The notes beneath the pieces were generated by a model that saw only the letters and a list, made by a program, of their open reading frames with translations, made no database searches and had not been told where the DNA came from. A stretch of 64,000 bases of DNA, taken from the NCBI GenBank assembly GCA_015232335.1, contig JADFZV010000002.1:1-64000 (forward strand), written 5' to 3'. The position numbers were made by a program, and so were the translations under genes. Below are positions 46,589 through 56,305 of the stretch, piece after piece (the first letter of the stretch is position 1; every line of letters begins with the position of its first letter). Origin of the DNA: Alphaproteobacteria bacterium. Its GTDB lineage: Bacteria; Pseudomonadota; Alphaproteobacteria; Rhodospirillales; WMHbin7.

Positions 46589-47941
46589 ATGTCTGGCGTA
46601 GCCGCACAGCAGACAGCCGCACTTGCAACGGCGATCGACGAAGAAGAATCGGTCAGAATTGTTCGGGCCACCTTGAAGGGGCCGGTGGTTCAGACCTTGC
46701 GCCGTCTTGTGCCCGAACTGGCGCATGTGCAGGAGGCTTTGGCCTACGATCATACGCTGGGCAACATCCCCCTGCTTGAGACCTGTTTCAAAACCTTCCG
46801 GGATTATCGCCATCAGTTCAATCATGTGCTGGTCGATCCCAAGGGACAGGTGGTCAAAGACGATACGGCCTTTCTGGCTTGCGGCCATAACCTCGAACAG
46901 GTTGTGGCGATGGTGGTGCGCACCTCGGCCAGACGCTATTTCCGTCATCATGTCCGCCCTTCCACCGTGCCTGCCAACCCCTCCCTGGCATCTCCCCCGG
47001 TTCCTCTTAAGGGTCTCTTTGGGCGCATGAAGACGCATATCGTGCCGGGCAAGTCAAAATTGCGCACAGCGGCCGAGGAACTTTACGACAGTATCAAGGG
47101 CTATCTGTTGTTCGAGTGGCAGGTGCCCCTGGTTCCCACCTACGCCAAGCTTGCTCCGGCCCAGGTTGAAAGTTTGGGCAAGAAGCTCTTGGATTATGGC
47201 GATGTGATCGGCCTGTCTCGCGCTACGGGCCTGCCCGTTCCCGACTCTGTCAAAAGCTTTGTTGCCATGCCGTCCTTGGCCGAGCGCAAAAAGGCGGTGT
47301 CGCTTAAGCCTTCTTCGAATTCTGCGGCACCCCAGTCGAATATCGGCGCCGCTGCCCATCGATCCGCATCAGAAGCAGACGCTTCCCGTCCCCTTTCTTC
47401 TTCCTCTCCCAAGATCGCCCCACTATCGTCAAGCCCCTCAACCTATCAAATGATTCCTGCGCCAGCAGGCCGACCTACCGGCCAGATCGTGCCGATTGCT
47501 CCCTTGGGCCCTCGTCAGGTGGCGGGCTCCGCTCCTGCCCGTGGGGCTGCGCCTGCAGCTTCCTCAGGCGGCAAGAAATTGAGTGGCGAGAGCTTCATGC
47601 CCATCTTAGAGCTTCCCCATGTGCAAGCCGTGGTGCATCCCAGTCTGATCGGGCCTCATAGTGCGGTCATCATCGATAAAGTCGCCCCCAAGGCCTGGGC
47701 CCTTTTGGTTCTGACCATGGGGTTGCGTCGCAAGGATCAGTTGGCCGTTCTTTTGCTGACGGCCTATGGAACGCTGGGCAGGGAAGGGTTCGAGCGCTAT
47801 TTCAGCCAGAATGCCGAGCCCGGCTTGCTGGAGGACCTGATCGAGAACACCCATCCCTCGGTGCTGGGTGCCGACAGTCCGCTGGCCGACGTGGTGGCAT
47901 TTTCCATCAATGGATTCGGGGCTAAACTCAAGCCGGCCTGA
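46589..47941 (+). CDS. Hypothetical two-domain protein with Ser/Pro linker
   Basis: A 450-residue protein without signal peptide or membrane segment. The N-terminal domain (about 1-235) is helical and shows a segment DYRHQFNHVLVDPKGQVVKD. A Ser/Pro/Ala-rich linker (about 240-345) leads to a second domain (about 350-450; VHPSLIGPHSAVIIDKVAPK). No motif of a known enzyme is recognised. It has its own transcription unit: the FeSII terminator lies upstream and fbp converges downstream. Basic and helical content suggest binding of other macromolecules, but this is weak. Confidence 0.6.
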   Translation: MSGVAAQQTAALATAIDEEESVRIVRATLKGPVVQTLRRLVPELAHVQEALAYDHTLGNIPLLETCFKTFRDYRHQFNHVLVDPKGQVVKDDTAFLACGHNLEQVVAMVVRTSARRYFRHHVRPSTVPANPSLASPPVPLKGLFGRMKTHIVPGKSKLRTAAEELYDSIKGYLLFEWQVPLVPTYAKLAPAQVESLGKKLLDYGDVIGLSRATGLPVPDSVKSFVAMPSLAERKKAVSLKPSSNSAAPQSNIGAAAHRSASEADASRPLSSSSPKIAPLSSSPSTYQMIPAPAGRPTGQIVPIAPLGPRQVAGSAPARGAAPAASSGGKKLSGESFMPILELPHVQAVVHPSLIGPHSAVIIDKVAPKAWALLVLTMGLRRKDQLAVLLLTAYGTLGREGFERYFSQNAEPGLLEDLIENTHPSVLGADSPLADVVAFSINGFGAKLKPA

Positions 47942-47955
47942 TGGCAGAGAATGCT

Positions 47956-48957
47956 CTATTCCCGGTGATAGGCGATCAGGCGCTCGACCTCGTTCTTTGA
48001 TCCCAGAATCACCGGTACGCGCTGGTGCAGGCCGCTGGGGGCTATTTCCATGATCCTCTGACGGCCCGTGGTCGATAATCCGCCAGCCTGCTCAATGATG
48101 AAGGACATGGGATTGGCCTCGTACATCAGGCGCAATTTGCCGCCAGTTTTGGCGTTCTCAGCATCCATGGGATAGAGAAACACGCCACCCCTGACCAGAA
48201 TGCGATGGACTTCCGCCACCATCGAGGCGATCCAGCGCATGTTGAAATTCTTGCCCCGTGGGCCATCCTTGCCTGACAGGCATTCGTCGATATAGCGCTT
48301 GATGGGCGGCTCCCAGAAGCGCTGACGCGAGGCGTTGATGGAGAATTCCTGGGTGTCGGCGGGAACTTGCATGTTGGGATGGGTCAGGAAGAACATGCCG
48401 ACGCTGCGATCCAGCGTATAGCCATTGACGCCGCTGCCGGTGGTCAGCACCAGCATGGTCGAGGGGCCGTAGAGAGCATAGCCTGCGGCGACCTGTTGAA
48501 CGCCCGATTGCAAGAAGGTTTCGGCCGAACCGGGCTTAGCACCTTCGGGCAATCGCAGAATCGAAAAGATGGAGCCGACCGAAACATTGACGTCGATATT
48601 GGAAGAACCGTCGAGGGGATCGAACAGCAACAAATAGCGGCCATCGGCGGACCCATGCACGGTATGCACGTCTTCCAATTCCTCCGAGGCCATGGCGGCA
48701 TATTTTCCGCCCAGCGCATTCATATGCAGGAAAATGTCGTTGGCCAGCACATCCAGTTTTTTCTGTTCCTCGCCTTGAACATTCTCGCTGCCGGCGACTC
48801 CCAGATTGCCCGCCAGGGCGCCGCGGCTGACCTCGTTGGAGACCATTTTGCAGGCGGTGATGATGTCGTTCATCAGCGAAGTGAAGGTACCTGAGCGGCC
48901 CAGACGACGCTGCTCTTGCAAAAGGGTGTGGCTCAGTGTCAGGCGATGATAGGACAT
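47956..48957 (-). CDS. fbp: Fructose-1,6-bisphosphatase class I
   Basis: Hydrolyses fructose-1,6-bisphosphate in gluconeogenesis and, in autotrophs, the Calvin cycle. It has 333 residues. The metal-binding signature [14 protein letters not shown] is intact; downstream are [20 protein letters not shown] and a substrate-binding KRYIDEC segment. The start is [12 protein letters not shown]. No cbb genes adjoin it. Confidence 0.96.
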   Translation of the reverse strand: MSYHRLTLSHTLLQEQRRLGRSGTFTSLMNDIITACKMVSNEVSRGALAGNLGVAGSENVQGEEQKKLDVLANDIFLHMNALGGKYAAMASEELEDVHTVHGSADGRYLLLFDPLDGSSNIDVNVSVGSIFSILRLPEGAKPGSAETFLQSGVQQVAAGYALYGPSTMLVLTTGSGVNGYTLDRSVGMFFLTHPNMQVPADTQEFSINASRQRFWEPPIKRYIDECLSGKDGPRGKNFNMRWIASMVAEVHRILVRGGVFLYPMDAENAKTGGKLRLMYEANPMSFIIEQAGGLSTTGRQRIMEIAPSGLHQRVPVILGSKNEVERLIAYHRE

Positions 48958-49004
48958 GTCAGAACTTTCTCATTTACCTGCGATGGGGGGCTTTTGGCTA
49001 ATCG

Positions 49005-49598
49005 CTATTGGATCGTTACGGATACCCGCCGGTTCCTGGGCTCGGATACCCCGTCGGGCGTTTTGAACAGTTGATTTCGCTTGCCGTGCGAGGAGACTTC
49101 GAAAGTGCCCGGCGGCGCTCCGGCCTTGACCAGAAGATCGCGCACCTTTTTGGCCCTGTCGCGCGAGACGGCGATATTGGCCTCGTCCGAGCCCACCGCA
49201 TCGGCATGGCCCGCCACCACGATATGAAGAACCGGGCGCGATTTCATTCTGGTGATAATGCCCGGAAGGGCCTTTTCGGAAGCGTCGGTCAAATCGGAGG
49301 TTCCCGACATAAAATAGATGATGAAGGTTTCCGGCGGTGGGGGCATGGCCGACATGGCCTGGCCCCAGACCGACTGAATCTTGTCGTCTGAAATGGCCTC
49401 GGGCGCCTTGGGTGCTGATTTGGCGCTGCTGATGCTGGAAACGGTCTTGGGTTGATCCAAGATCTGCATTCCGCCCTGGGTGATGATCTCGACCTTACCC
49501 ACCTTGCCGTCGGGATCAGGCAGCAGAACCACCCGATTGTTCGAGCAGGCGCTTAAGGCCAGCAAAAGCAGAAGGGCAGAAAGAATCCGGTTATTCAT
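49005..49598 (-). CDS. OmpA-family lipoprotein
   Basis: A 197-residue lipoprotein; the signal peptide ends in the lipobox LSAC with Cys at about residue 18. The OmpA domain (about 90-197) shows FIIYFMSGTSDLTDAS, VAGHADAVGSDEANIAVSRDRAKKVRDLL and RNRRVSVTI. The Asp and Arg used for peptidoglycan binding appear conserved. Its start overlaps the end of the FecR protein gene by 8 bp, so the two are translated together. Confidence 0.88.
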   Translation of the reverse strand: MNNRILSALLLLLALSACSNNRVVLLPDPDGKVGKVEIITQGGMQILDQPKTVSSISSAKSAPKAPEAISDDKIQSVWGQAMSAMPPPPETFIIYFMSGTSDLTDASEKALPGIITRMKSRPVLHIVVAGHADAVGSDEANIAVSRDRAKKVRDLLVKAGAPPGTFEVSSHGKRNQLFKTPDGVSEPRNRRVSVTIQ

Positions 49599-50049
49599 TG
49601 TCGCCTCCTTCTGCTTCGACCAGGAAGCGGGTGCCGCGAATGCCGATGGTTGCCACCGGTGTGCGCAGATTGGTTCTTTCCGGGGCGAGTTTGGCGATCT
49701 GGCCGGTCAAGACCGAAAACGTCCCCCTGGCCATCTTGAGGCTCATGCCCATTTTGTCGGCTGCCGGATCGAAGATGAAATCGTCGAGAACAAGCTTGGA
49801 GTTGGGCCCCAGGGACAAGGTGGTGTCGTCTCTTAAGACAAGCCCCAAAGCGCCCTTGGCATCGGTGACGATTTGGTCATTCTTGAACAGGTCATCGCCT
49901 GCCTTGAGGGGGGTCGATTTGCCTTCCCGGATGGCTGTGGCGGCTCCTTGGGTGGATTTGACCAAACCGATCGGCTCGGCTGCCTGGGCTTGGAAAAAAT
50001 GAAGGCCCCCGGCCATGGTTGCGGCCAGAAAAAAAATCGGGAAACGCAT
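49591..50049 (-). CDS. Exported FecR-domain protein
   Basis: A 152-residue protein from the ATG at 50049 (MRFPIFFLAATMAGGLH), with a signal peptide ending AQA-AE. The single FecR domain (about 25-145; VKSTQGAATAIREGK; RGTFSVLTGQIAK; IGIRGTRFLVEAE) lacks the sigma-regulator N-terminal part, so it is a periplasmic FecR fold rather than an anti-sigma factor. It is paired with the OmpA lipoprotein, with which it overlaps. Confidence 0.85.
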   Translation of the reverse strand: MRFPIFFLAATMAGGLHFFQAQAAEPIGLVKSTQGAATAIREGKSTPLKAGDDLFKNDQIVTDAKGALGLVLRDDTTLSLGPNSKLVLDDFIFDPAADKMGMSLKMARGTFSVLTGQIAKLAPERTNLRTPVATIGIRGTRFLVEAEGGDNE

Positions 50050-50306
50050 GAGCCCTCCTTGACGGGGTCGCTGATGGATCGGCCCTTGGCTGAAAAAAAT
50101 CACACCTTGCGCCTTATCGGCAACTTTACAGATAGCACGTTGAGAGGATTATGAAAAGGCTTCGTGGGGGCTTTCAATAAGTTACGAATCGGACCACGAG
50201 CAACTCATAGATTCCCGATGTGGTTTCGATTTTGAACTTCCTGTAAGGTCGCGCTTCATATCGTGGGAACTTCTATTCTAAATCACCCTAAAGGTTCGTA
50301 AATCTC

Positions 50307-52799
50307 ATGCATGGTATTTCAACGCTCATGCTGGGCATTACAGGGCTTCTGGCGCTAACGACGCTGATGGTTCCGGTGGCGGCCAAAGCCAACCTGGCCT
50401 TCTCGCTTATTCTAGCCGCCACTGGCATTGCTCTGGGGATTGTCATTAACAACCATTTCATGCTGGGCCTTGGGGGGCCCGTTGGCGATTTTTTTGCAGC
50501 CCTGGGGCATTTCGATCTGTCGTCGGAAGCCTTCATTCTGATCTTCCTGCCGGTGCTGCTTTTTGAAACCGCCGTGGTGATCGATGTCCGGCGATTGATG
50601 GATGATCTTGCCCCCATTCTGCTGCTGGCTGTGGTGGCCGTGCTGGTTTCCACCTTCGTCGTCGGCCTCTCTTTGGCGGCGGTTGTCGATATGGGCGTTA
50701 TCGCCTGTTTGCTTCTGGCCGCTATTGTCTCGACCACAGATCCCATTGCCGTGGTCGGAATTTTCCGCGATCTGGGTGTGCCGCATCGTCTCAGCCTTTT
50801 GGTGGAAGGCGAAAGCCTGTTCAACGACGCTGCCGCAATTACCTTATTCACCCTGTTTCTGGGAATGCTGACCGGCGAGCGGCAGGCCGATGCGTTGACC
50901 GGGCTTTTGGTGTTCGGGCGCGGCTTTGTCGGTGGACTGGCCTTCGGCTATGCCTGCGGACGTCTGGTCTGCTGGAGCTTTACTCTGCTTCGGGGGCAAA
51001 GTACTGCCGAGATCACGCTGACGGTGGCTGCGGCCTATTTGGTTTTTCTGTTGGGTGAGCATTATCTGCATGTGTCCGGCGTGGTGGCTGTAGTCACCAC
51101 CGCCTTGGTGATCAGTTATGAAGGCCGCACCCGCGTCTCTTCGGAAACATGGGCGAATCTGGACGAAGTCTGGCGGCAGATCGGTTATTGGGCCAGTTCG
51201 CTGATCTTCCTTCTGGCGACCATGCGGGTTCCAGACATGTTGGCGGGAATGGGGCAGGGTGATTTCGTGACCCTGGCCGTCGTGATCTTGTCGGCTCTGG
51301 TCGCCCGCGCCTTGGTGTTGTTCGGCCTGTTTCCCGGTCTGACTGCACTTGGCTGGGCCGAGCCGGTCAGTGTGCCTCTGCGGGCTGTTGTGCTTTGGGG
51401 AGGCTTGCGTGGCGCCATCTCGTTGGCTCTGGCTCTGGCGGTTGTGGAAAATCCCCAAATTTCCGCCGATGTAAAATCTTTCGTCTCCGTCATGTGCACG
51501 GCCTTCGTGTTGTTCACCTTGTTCGTCAATGCCCCCCTGTTGCGCCCGTTGATCCGCTTGCTTGGCCTGGATCTGCTATCGCCCTCCGACTTGGCGGTAA
51601 GAAGCCGCGCCATCGCCACAGCGCTGGCCAAAGTGCGCCGGAAAGTAACCGTTGCAGCGGCAGATTATGGCATCGAGCGCGAGCTTGCCGCAGGGCTTGC
51701 CGATAATTATACCGAACGTCTTGGGGCGGCAGAAATCCACGTGGCGGGAGCGGCCATGCTTAGCCCCGAGGAGGATGTGCGCGGCGGTTTGATGATGTTG
51801 GCCGACCGTGAATATGCCATTTATCTGCGTCATTATAGCGATGGCACGGTTTCTGGGCACATTACGCGTTCCCTACTGCTTGGCGTGGCCAGGATTCAAG
51901 ATAGCGTGAAGACCAGTGGTGCCAAGGGTTATGAAGACGCGCACATCTCGTTCATGGCCTTCTCGAAGCACTTCCGGCTGGCTCTCGCCCTGCAGCGCCG
52001 CTTGGGGATGGAAGGGCCTCTGGCCTTGGAAATCGCCAATCGTTTCGAAGTTCTGTTGATGCTGCAGGCCGCCATCGGTGAATTGATGGAATTCGTGACG
52101 ATTGATTTGCCACAGATGGCCAGCCAGGAAGCGACAAGTACGATAACCGCCATTATTGCCCGGCGCATGGAGTCTGTAGATACGGCGTTGACGGCTCTGC
52201 GTCTGCAATATGCCGATTTTTCCAAAGCACTTCAGCTTCAGTATTTGGAGCGTGCCGCCGTTCGCATTGAAGAGGCGGAATATCTCAAGTTGCGGGCCGA
52301 TGCGGTGATCGGGCATGAGGTTCTCAATGATCTGCTGGCAGATCTAAAACTGCGCACCCGCCGCCTTGCCAACCGTCCTCCCATTGACCTTCAGTTGGAG
52401 CCGGAGAAGATGATGGTAAAGGTGCCGATCTTCGATGGGCTTCCACCTCGCCAGCTCTCTCAGGTGGCAGGCCTGTTGCGTCCCGTCCTAGCTGTTCCCG
52501 GCGAGACCATTCTAAAAAAGAGCGATCCGGGGGATGCCATGTATTTTGTTTCCTCTGGCGCCGTCGAGGTCAGGATATCACCCAATCCGGTCCGGCTGGG
52601 CAGCGGCGATTTCTTCGGGGAAATGGCCCTGGTCACGCGTGGACGGCGCACTGCAGACGTTGTTGCTTTGGGATTCTGTTCGCTGTTGGTTTTGAAGGCG
52701 GGCGATTTTGAAGCCTTCTTGGAGACAAGCCCCATGGTAAGAGACTGTGTGCAGGAGACTTCGCGCAGGCGCGCCCAGGCCACGATGGACGAGGCATAG
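50307..52799 (+). CDS. CPA1 Na+/H+ antiporter with C-terminal cyclic-nucleotide-binding domain
   Basis: An 830-residue membrane protein. A 12-13-helix NhaP-type domain (about 1-410) carries the ion-site motif GESLFNDAAAI and TTDPIAVVGIF. A long cytoplasmic helical region (about 420-690) connects to a cNMP-binding domain (about 695-810). Its phosphate-binding cassette GDFFGEMALVTRGRRTADV retains the Glu and Arg that bind cAMP or cGMP. It is a ligand-gated pH/Na+ regulator by analogy to SpNHE-like bacterial proteins. Weak AT-rich promoter-like DNA precedes it. Confidence 0.9.
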   Translation: MHGISTLMLGITGLLALTTLMVPVAAKANLAFSLILAATGIALGIVINNHFMLGLGGPVGDFFAALGHFDLSSEAFILIFLPVLLFETAVVIDVRRLMDDLAPILLLAVVAVLVSTFVVGLSLAAVVDMGVIACLLLAAIVSTTDPIAVVGIFRDLGVPHRLSLLVEGESLFNDAAAITLFTLFLGMLTGERQADALTGLLVFGRGFVGGLAFGYACGRLVCWSFTLLRGQSTAEITLTVAAAYLVFLLGEHYLHVSGVVAVVTTALVISYEGRTRVSSETWANLDEVWRQIGYWASSLIFLLATMRVPDMLAGMGQGDFVTLAVVILSALVARALVLFGLFPGLTALGWAEPVSVPLRAVVLWGGLRGAISLALALAVVENPQISADVKSFVSVMCTAFVLFTLFVNAPLLRPLIRLLGLDLLSPSDLAVRSRAIATALAKVRRKVTVAAADYGIERELAAGLADNYTERLGAAEIHVAGAAMLSPEEDVRGGLMMLADREYAIYLRHYSDGTVSGHITRSLLLGVARIQDSVKTSGAKGYEDAHISFMAFSKHFRLALALQRRLGMEGPLALEIANRFEVLLMLQAAIGELMEFVTIDLPQMASQEATSTITAIIARRMESVDTALTALRLQYADFSKALQLQYLERAAVRIEEAEYLKLRADAVIGHEVLNDLLADLKLRTRRLANRPPIDLQLEPEKMMVKVPIFDGLPPRQLSQVAGLLRPVLAVPGETILKKSDPGDAMYFVSSGAVEVRISPNPVRLGSGDFFGEMALVTRGRRTADVVALGFCSLLVLKAGDFEAFLETSPMVRDCVQETSRRRAQATMDEA

Positions 52800-52858
52800 C
52801 TTGCAGATCAGCCAAGCCCACATGGCAATCTGGTATAAGCCCCGGTTCTGAACGGAAG

Positions 52859-52935
52859 TGGTGCGCCCGGCGGGATTCGAACCCACGGCCCCAGGATTAG
52901 GAATCCTGTGCTCTATCCTGCTGAGCTACGGGCGC
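52859..52935 (-). tRNA. tRNA-Arg (anticodon CCT)
   Basis: On the minus strand the acceptor GCGCCCG pairs with CGGGCGC, the D arm is GCTCAGCAGGATAGAGC, the anticodon loop TTCCTAA carries CCT, and the T arm is CGTGGGTTCGAATCCCGC. CCA is encoded. The length is 77 nt. Confidence 0.95.
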
Positions 52936-53111
52936 GTATTTGAAATCAATGTGTTATGTGATGCGGCCTGATTAGCTAGTCACTTTCGGAAAACCGGCTG
53001 GTCGCTCGGCCTTCCTGTTCCGTTCTTCTAGCCGCATCACAGCGGATGCGGCAAGGGCTTTCTTGCGGGTCTCCTGGCTTCTGCCCGCGCCAATTTGCAT
53101 TCGCAAATTGA

Positions 53112-53327
53112 TCAACGGTCCCGCAGATGGTCCTTTGCCAACCTGACCAGATGTTTCTCCTCGATCCTTTTGCCATCAAGAAGATGATGGCTGACCCCTG
53201 CCCGGTATACCTTGTGGCCAGCAAGGCGCAGTGAGCGGACGGCTTGCCAGAATTCTGATGATTCCGGTGCTGCCTTGCGGGATTGAATTGGTTCAGGGAA
53301 AAGGGGAAGCTGATCTGTTGGTTTCAT
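53112..53327 (-). CDS. Small hypothetical protein
   Basis: A 71-residue protein, MKPTDQLPLFPEP..., with a mainly helical middle (WQAVRSLRLAGHKVYRAG) and a basic C-terminus (RLAKDHLRDR). A weak AGCAGG lies before the ATG. No family is recognised. A 42-codon frame (53100 to 52972) follows in the same direction after 11 bp and might be a partner, but support is thin. Confidence 0.4.
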   Translation of the reverse strand: MKPTDQLPLFPEPIQSRKAAPESSEFWQAVRSLRLAGHKVYRAGVSHHLLDGKRIEEKHLVRLAKDHLRDR

Positions 53328-53530
53328 TGCCTGCTTCGATGAAGATGTTTCCTGCTATTAGACTATTCAAGCCTGACGGTGCAAGCAAGGGATTCGTTTT
53401 TACCTCGTGATTGCTTTCCTGGCGAAATCCTTTTGCAGCCGCTAACGCAGCACATCGACGCGCTCTTGCTGACGGACTGCTTTGCCTGCTATCCTATAAC
53501 CAAGCCCGAACCGATTGATTATCTGGAAGA

Positions 53531-56038
53531 ATGATGTTGGATGCCGTATGGGCCGGATGGAGCCGATTGTCCCGTCGCCTGAGGCTGTCGATAACGCTTC
53601 TGGGCGCCTTGCTTTTGTTGGGCCTTCCGGCCCTTCTCATTTTGCCGGAAGTGGGCTTGCGCTGGGGGCTTGGCGAGGCGATGCGCCGGATGGGCATGAG
53701 CGACGTCAGCATTGCCGACACCAAAATAGAACTTCTTGACGGCAGGCTGGTCATTCGAAGCTTTCGCGCCGCGCCGAAAATTGGCGAGGCTCTGGGCCTT
53801 AAGACACTCGATTTCGCATTCCGCTGGCTCCCCTTGCTGCGCCGGGAGGTGGCGGTGCAAAGCCTGGACCTCTCCGGCCTTTCGATCAGCCTCGTTCGCG
53901 ACGGGGACAAGCTACTGGTCAATGGAGCCCCGATCGATCTTTCTTCAGGGGGCGAGGGGAGTGCCTGGAGCTTCGATATCGATCGCTTGACTCTAGCGGC
54001 AAGCAGGATCGATCTGGCGGACGGCGCACTGAAATTGGGGATCGAGATCGAGCAGTTGGAACTGCGCTCGGTCAAAAGTGCTTCCCCGACCGCGCCACTC
54101 CATTTTCATTTCAAGGGCAAGGTTGATGGCAATCCGCTGGAGATGGCAGGTACGGCCACGCCCTTCGCAGGTAGCCCGGGATTCGAGCTGACGCTTTCTA
54201 CCGACCAGCTTGATCTTGCTCTTTTTGCTCCTTTGCTGGCGGGGGCCGGGCTGGATGTCCTGAACGGGAAGCTTAGCAGCTCGCTGTCTCTTTCGGGTGC
54301 TGGTCTTCCCCTAAAGCCAGAAATCAGAGCCGGAGGGAAGCTTTCCTTCAGTGATCTGAAGGCTCAGGCGTCGGGACAGAGCTTCGAGGCTGAGGGGTTG
54401 GAGATTGTGGCGGAAAGCCTTGCCTGGAACGGCGAAGCAAGGCAGGTCGATTGGCAAGGCGGATTAACGTTGAATAGCGCTGGCATGAGCGGGGCGGGAA
54501 TTGCTGCCCGCACAAAAGGGCTTACCTGGCTGGGGCATGCCGTTCTTGGCCTGGGGGAGCAGGACATCTCGGCTCGTTTCGAAGGCAAGCTGTCAGACGC
54601 TGGAAGCGGATTGGATACCCCTTCCTTGTTCTATCGGCATGACCGCGCCATGGCCTCGGGAGAGATCGATCTTGGGCAGAATCAGGACGGCGCTATTTTT
54701 GTTTCGGCAAAATTGACGGTCGATGCCAATGGCCTTGCCATGCAAGATGCAGCGGCCAAGACGGACATTCTTTCCGCCGAGCGATTCTTGTCCAAAGCCA
54801 TCACCTTGGACCGCGCCCGGTTCGGCCCCGATGGCGCCATGGAGGCCGAGGGACTGACCTTCGATGGCCTAGCCTTGAAGATGAGTCGTCCAGCGGCACC
54901 TTCGGGCGAGAAAGCCTCCGCCAAGGCCGATGTTCAAAAGCCGACGCAAGCCGTTGCCGCCCCCTTGCAGCGGATCAGGCTGGGGCGTTTCGCCATCGCG
55001 GGCGACAGCCGGTTCGACTTCGTCGACAATACGCCCAAACAGCCGGTTGGAATCAGTTTCGACAAGGTAAAGCTGTCTCTTTCAAATCTTGATTCGGCCG
55101 AGCCCGGCTCTGAAAGCCCGTTCGAGTTGGAGGCCAGGGCCGGGGCGGCGTTGATTTCGATTAGCGGCTCGGCCAAGCCCTTTGCGACGGGCATTTCCGC
55201 CAAATTCAGCAGTCGGGTCAAAGCGTTCGAATTGCCGCCGCTGTCGCCCTATACTTCCGAGACGCTGGGGGTCGAGCTTCAGACCGGCCATCTCGATGGC
55301 GAGATGACGGTGTCTCTCGAGAATGGCGCGCTTTCCGGCAAGGTTGATCTGGCGCTGTCCAACCTGTTTGCCGCACAGCCTGATCCCAATGCACCCTTGG
55401 CCAAGCATGCCTCGATGCCGGTTTCCATGGTGCTGGATCTCTTGCGCGACGGCGATGATCGCATCCGGCTTTCCATCCCGGTCAGCGGCGATCTGGCCGA
55501 TCCGCAATTCGATTTCAGCGACGCCATGTCGCAGGCCATCGGCGGCGCCATGCGCCAAACCGCTTTGACAACGCTTAAAGTGGTGTTTCCGGTGGTGATC
55601 CTGATCGAGAAGATGACCGATCAGCAAGCGCCGACCTTGGCGCCGATCACCTTCAGCCCCGGTGACGAGCGCATGGATGAGCAGGGGCTTTCCCGTCTGT
55701 CCGCCATCGCAGATTTGATGAAGGGCCGTCCCAAGCTGAAATTGTCGCTCTGTCCCGTCTCGGCATCCGGGGCCGACTGGCCCGTGCTGTTGGAGCGGCG
55801 CAAGCGCGACGAGCTGGGGCTGCTCTATTCGATGCAAAAGATGGTCAATGCCGAGGCCAAGCCGGAAAAGACTCTTCCCGACGCGGCGGCGCTCAAATCC
55901 CTGGCCGAACGACGCGCCCAGACGGTCAAGCGGGAATTGATGGAGAGGGCCGGGGTCGAGGCCGGACGGCTGTTCGCCTGCCTTCCCAAGCTCGACGAGT
56001 CGGCTGGTGCGGCGGGCAGGGTCGATATCAGCCTGTGA
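53531..56038 (+). CDS. DUF748 / AsmA-like envelope protein
   Basis: An 835-residue protein anchored by one N-terminal transmembrane helix (about 20-40; LRLSITLLGALLLLGLPALL). The long periplasmic part has repeated beta-rich AsmA-type segments and the DUF748 signature region (about 485-700; VSLENGALSGKVDLALS; DLLRDGDDRIRLSIPVSGDL). An OmpA-like end (about 710-830; FSPGDERMDEQGLSRLSAIADLM) follows. AsmA-like proteins bridge the envelope and move phospholipid. It is preceded by about 200 bp without a gene. Confidence 0.85.
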   Translation: MMLDAVWAGWSRLSRRLRLSITLLGALLLLGLPALLILPEVGLRWGLGEAMRRMGMSDVSIADTKIELLDGRLVIRSFRAAPKIGEALGLKTLDFAFRWLPLLRREVAVQSLDLSGLSISLVRDGDKLLVNGAPIDLSSGGEGSAWSFDIDRLTLAASRIDLADGALKLGIEIEQLELRSVKSASPTAPLHFHFKGKVDGNPLEMAGTATPFAGSPGFELTLSTDQLDLALFAPLLAGAGLDVLNGKLSSSLSLSGAGLPLKPEIRAGGKLSFSDLKAQASGQSFEAEGLEIVAESLAWNGEARQVDWQGGLTLNSAGMSGAGIAARTKGLTWLGHAVLGLGEQDISARFEGKLSDAGSGLDTPSLFYRHDRAMASGEIDLGQNQDGAIFVSAKLTVDANGLAMQDAAAKTDILSAERFLSKAITLDRARFGPDGAMEAEGLTFDGLALKMSRPAAPSGEKASAKADVQKPTQAVAAPLQRIRLGRFAIAGDSRFDFVDNTPKQPVGISFDKVKLSLSNLDSAEPGSESPFELEARAGAALISISGSAKPFATGISAKFSSRVKAFELPPLSPYTSETLGVELQTGHLDGEMTVSLENGALSGKVDLALSNLFAAQPDPNAPLAKHASMPVSMVLDLLRDGDDRIRLSIPVSGDLADPQFDFSDAMSQAIGGAMRQTALTTLKVVFPVVILIEKMTDQQAPTLAPITFSPGDERMDEQGLSRLSAIADLMKGRPKLKLSLCPVSASGADWPVLLERRKRDELGLLYSMQKMVNAEAKPEKTLPDAAALKSLAERRAQTVKRELMERAGVEAGRLFACLPKLDESAGAAGRVDISL

Positions 56039-56305
56039 GCGCCTGTCCAGGAGGTTGTCATGAAACGCTATGACAACCTTTCGGGCGGACACTGGGGCAG
56101 ATCCTCCGCAATCGCAGGCTCTTGTCTTCGGATAGGCCGGTGGGGGGCGCTTATTTACCTCGCGCCTGGTCTCCTTGTGCCACTAAAGCAGACTCAGACA
56201 GAAGTGCCTTGTTGGTTGCTTTGCGATGCGGTAACATTCAAATCATTAGTACTTTTGCTCTAACTGCACCGTCGTTATGGCCTTCCGAAGGATTGGGGAA
56301 AGTGC
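56039..56305. other. Intergenic region before the magnetosome-type islet
   Basis: About 270 bp. A short plus-strand frame (56060-56263) lacks coding character. The DNA is more AT rich than the flanks toward its right end and probably holds the promoter for the islet. No repeat or terminator is obvious. Confidence 0.4.

Noticed and set aside
52972..53100. 42-codon minus-strand frame near tRNA-Arg(CCT)
   Set aside because: Too short and without recognisable features; mentioned only as a possible partner of the gene at 53112.
55082..56092. 336-codon minus-strand frame opposite the DUF748 gene
   Set aside because: Shadow of a well-supported gene with OmpA and DUF748 features on the other strand.
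56060..56263. 67-codon frame before the islet
   Set aside because: GGAGG is present upstream, but composition is not protein-like and the frame ends in a low-complexity tail; kept as intergenic.
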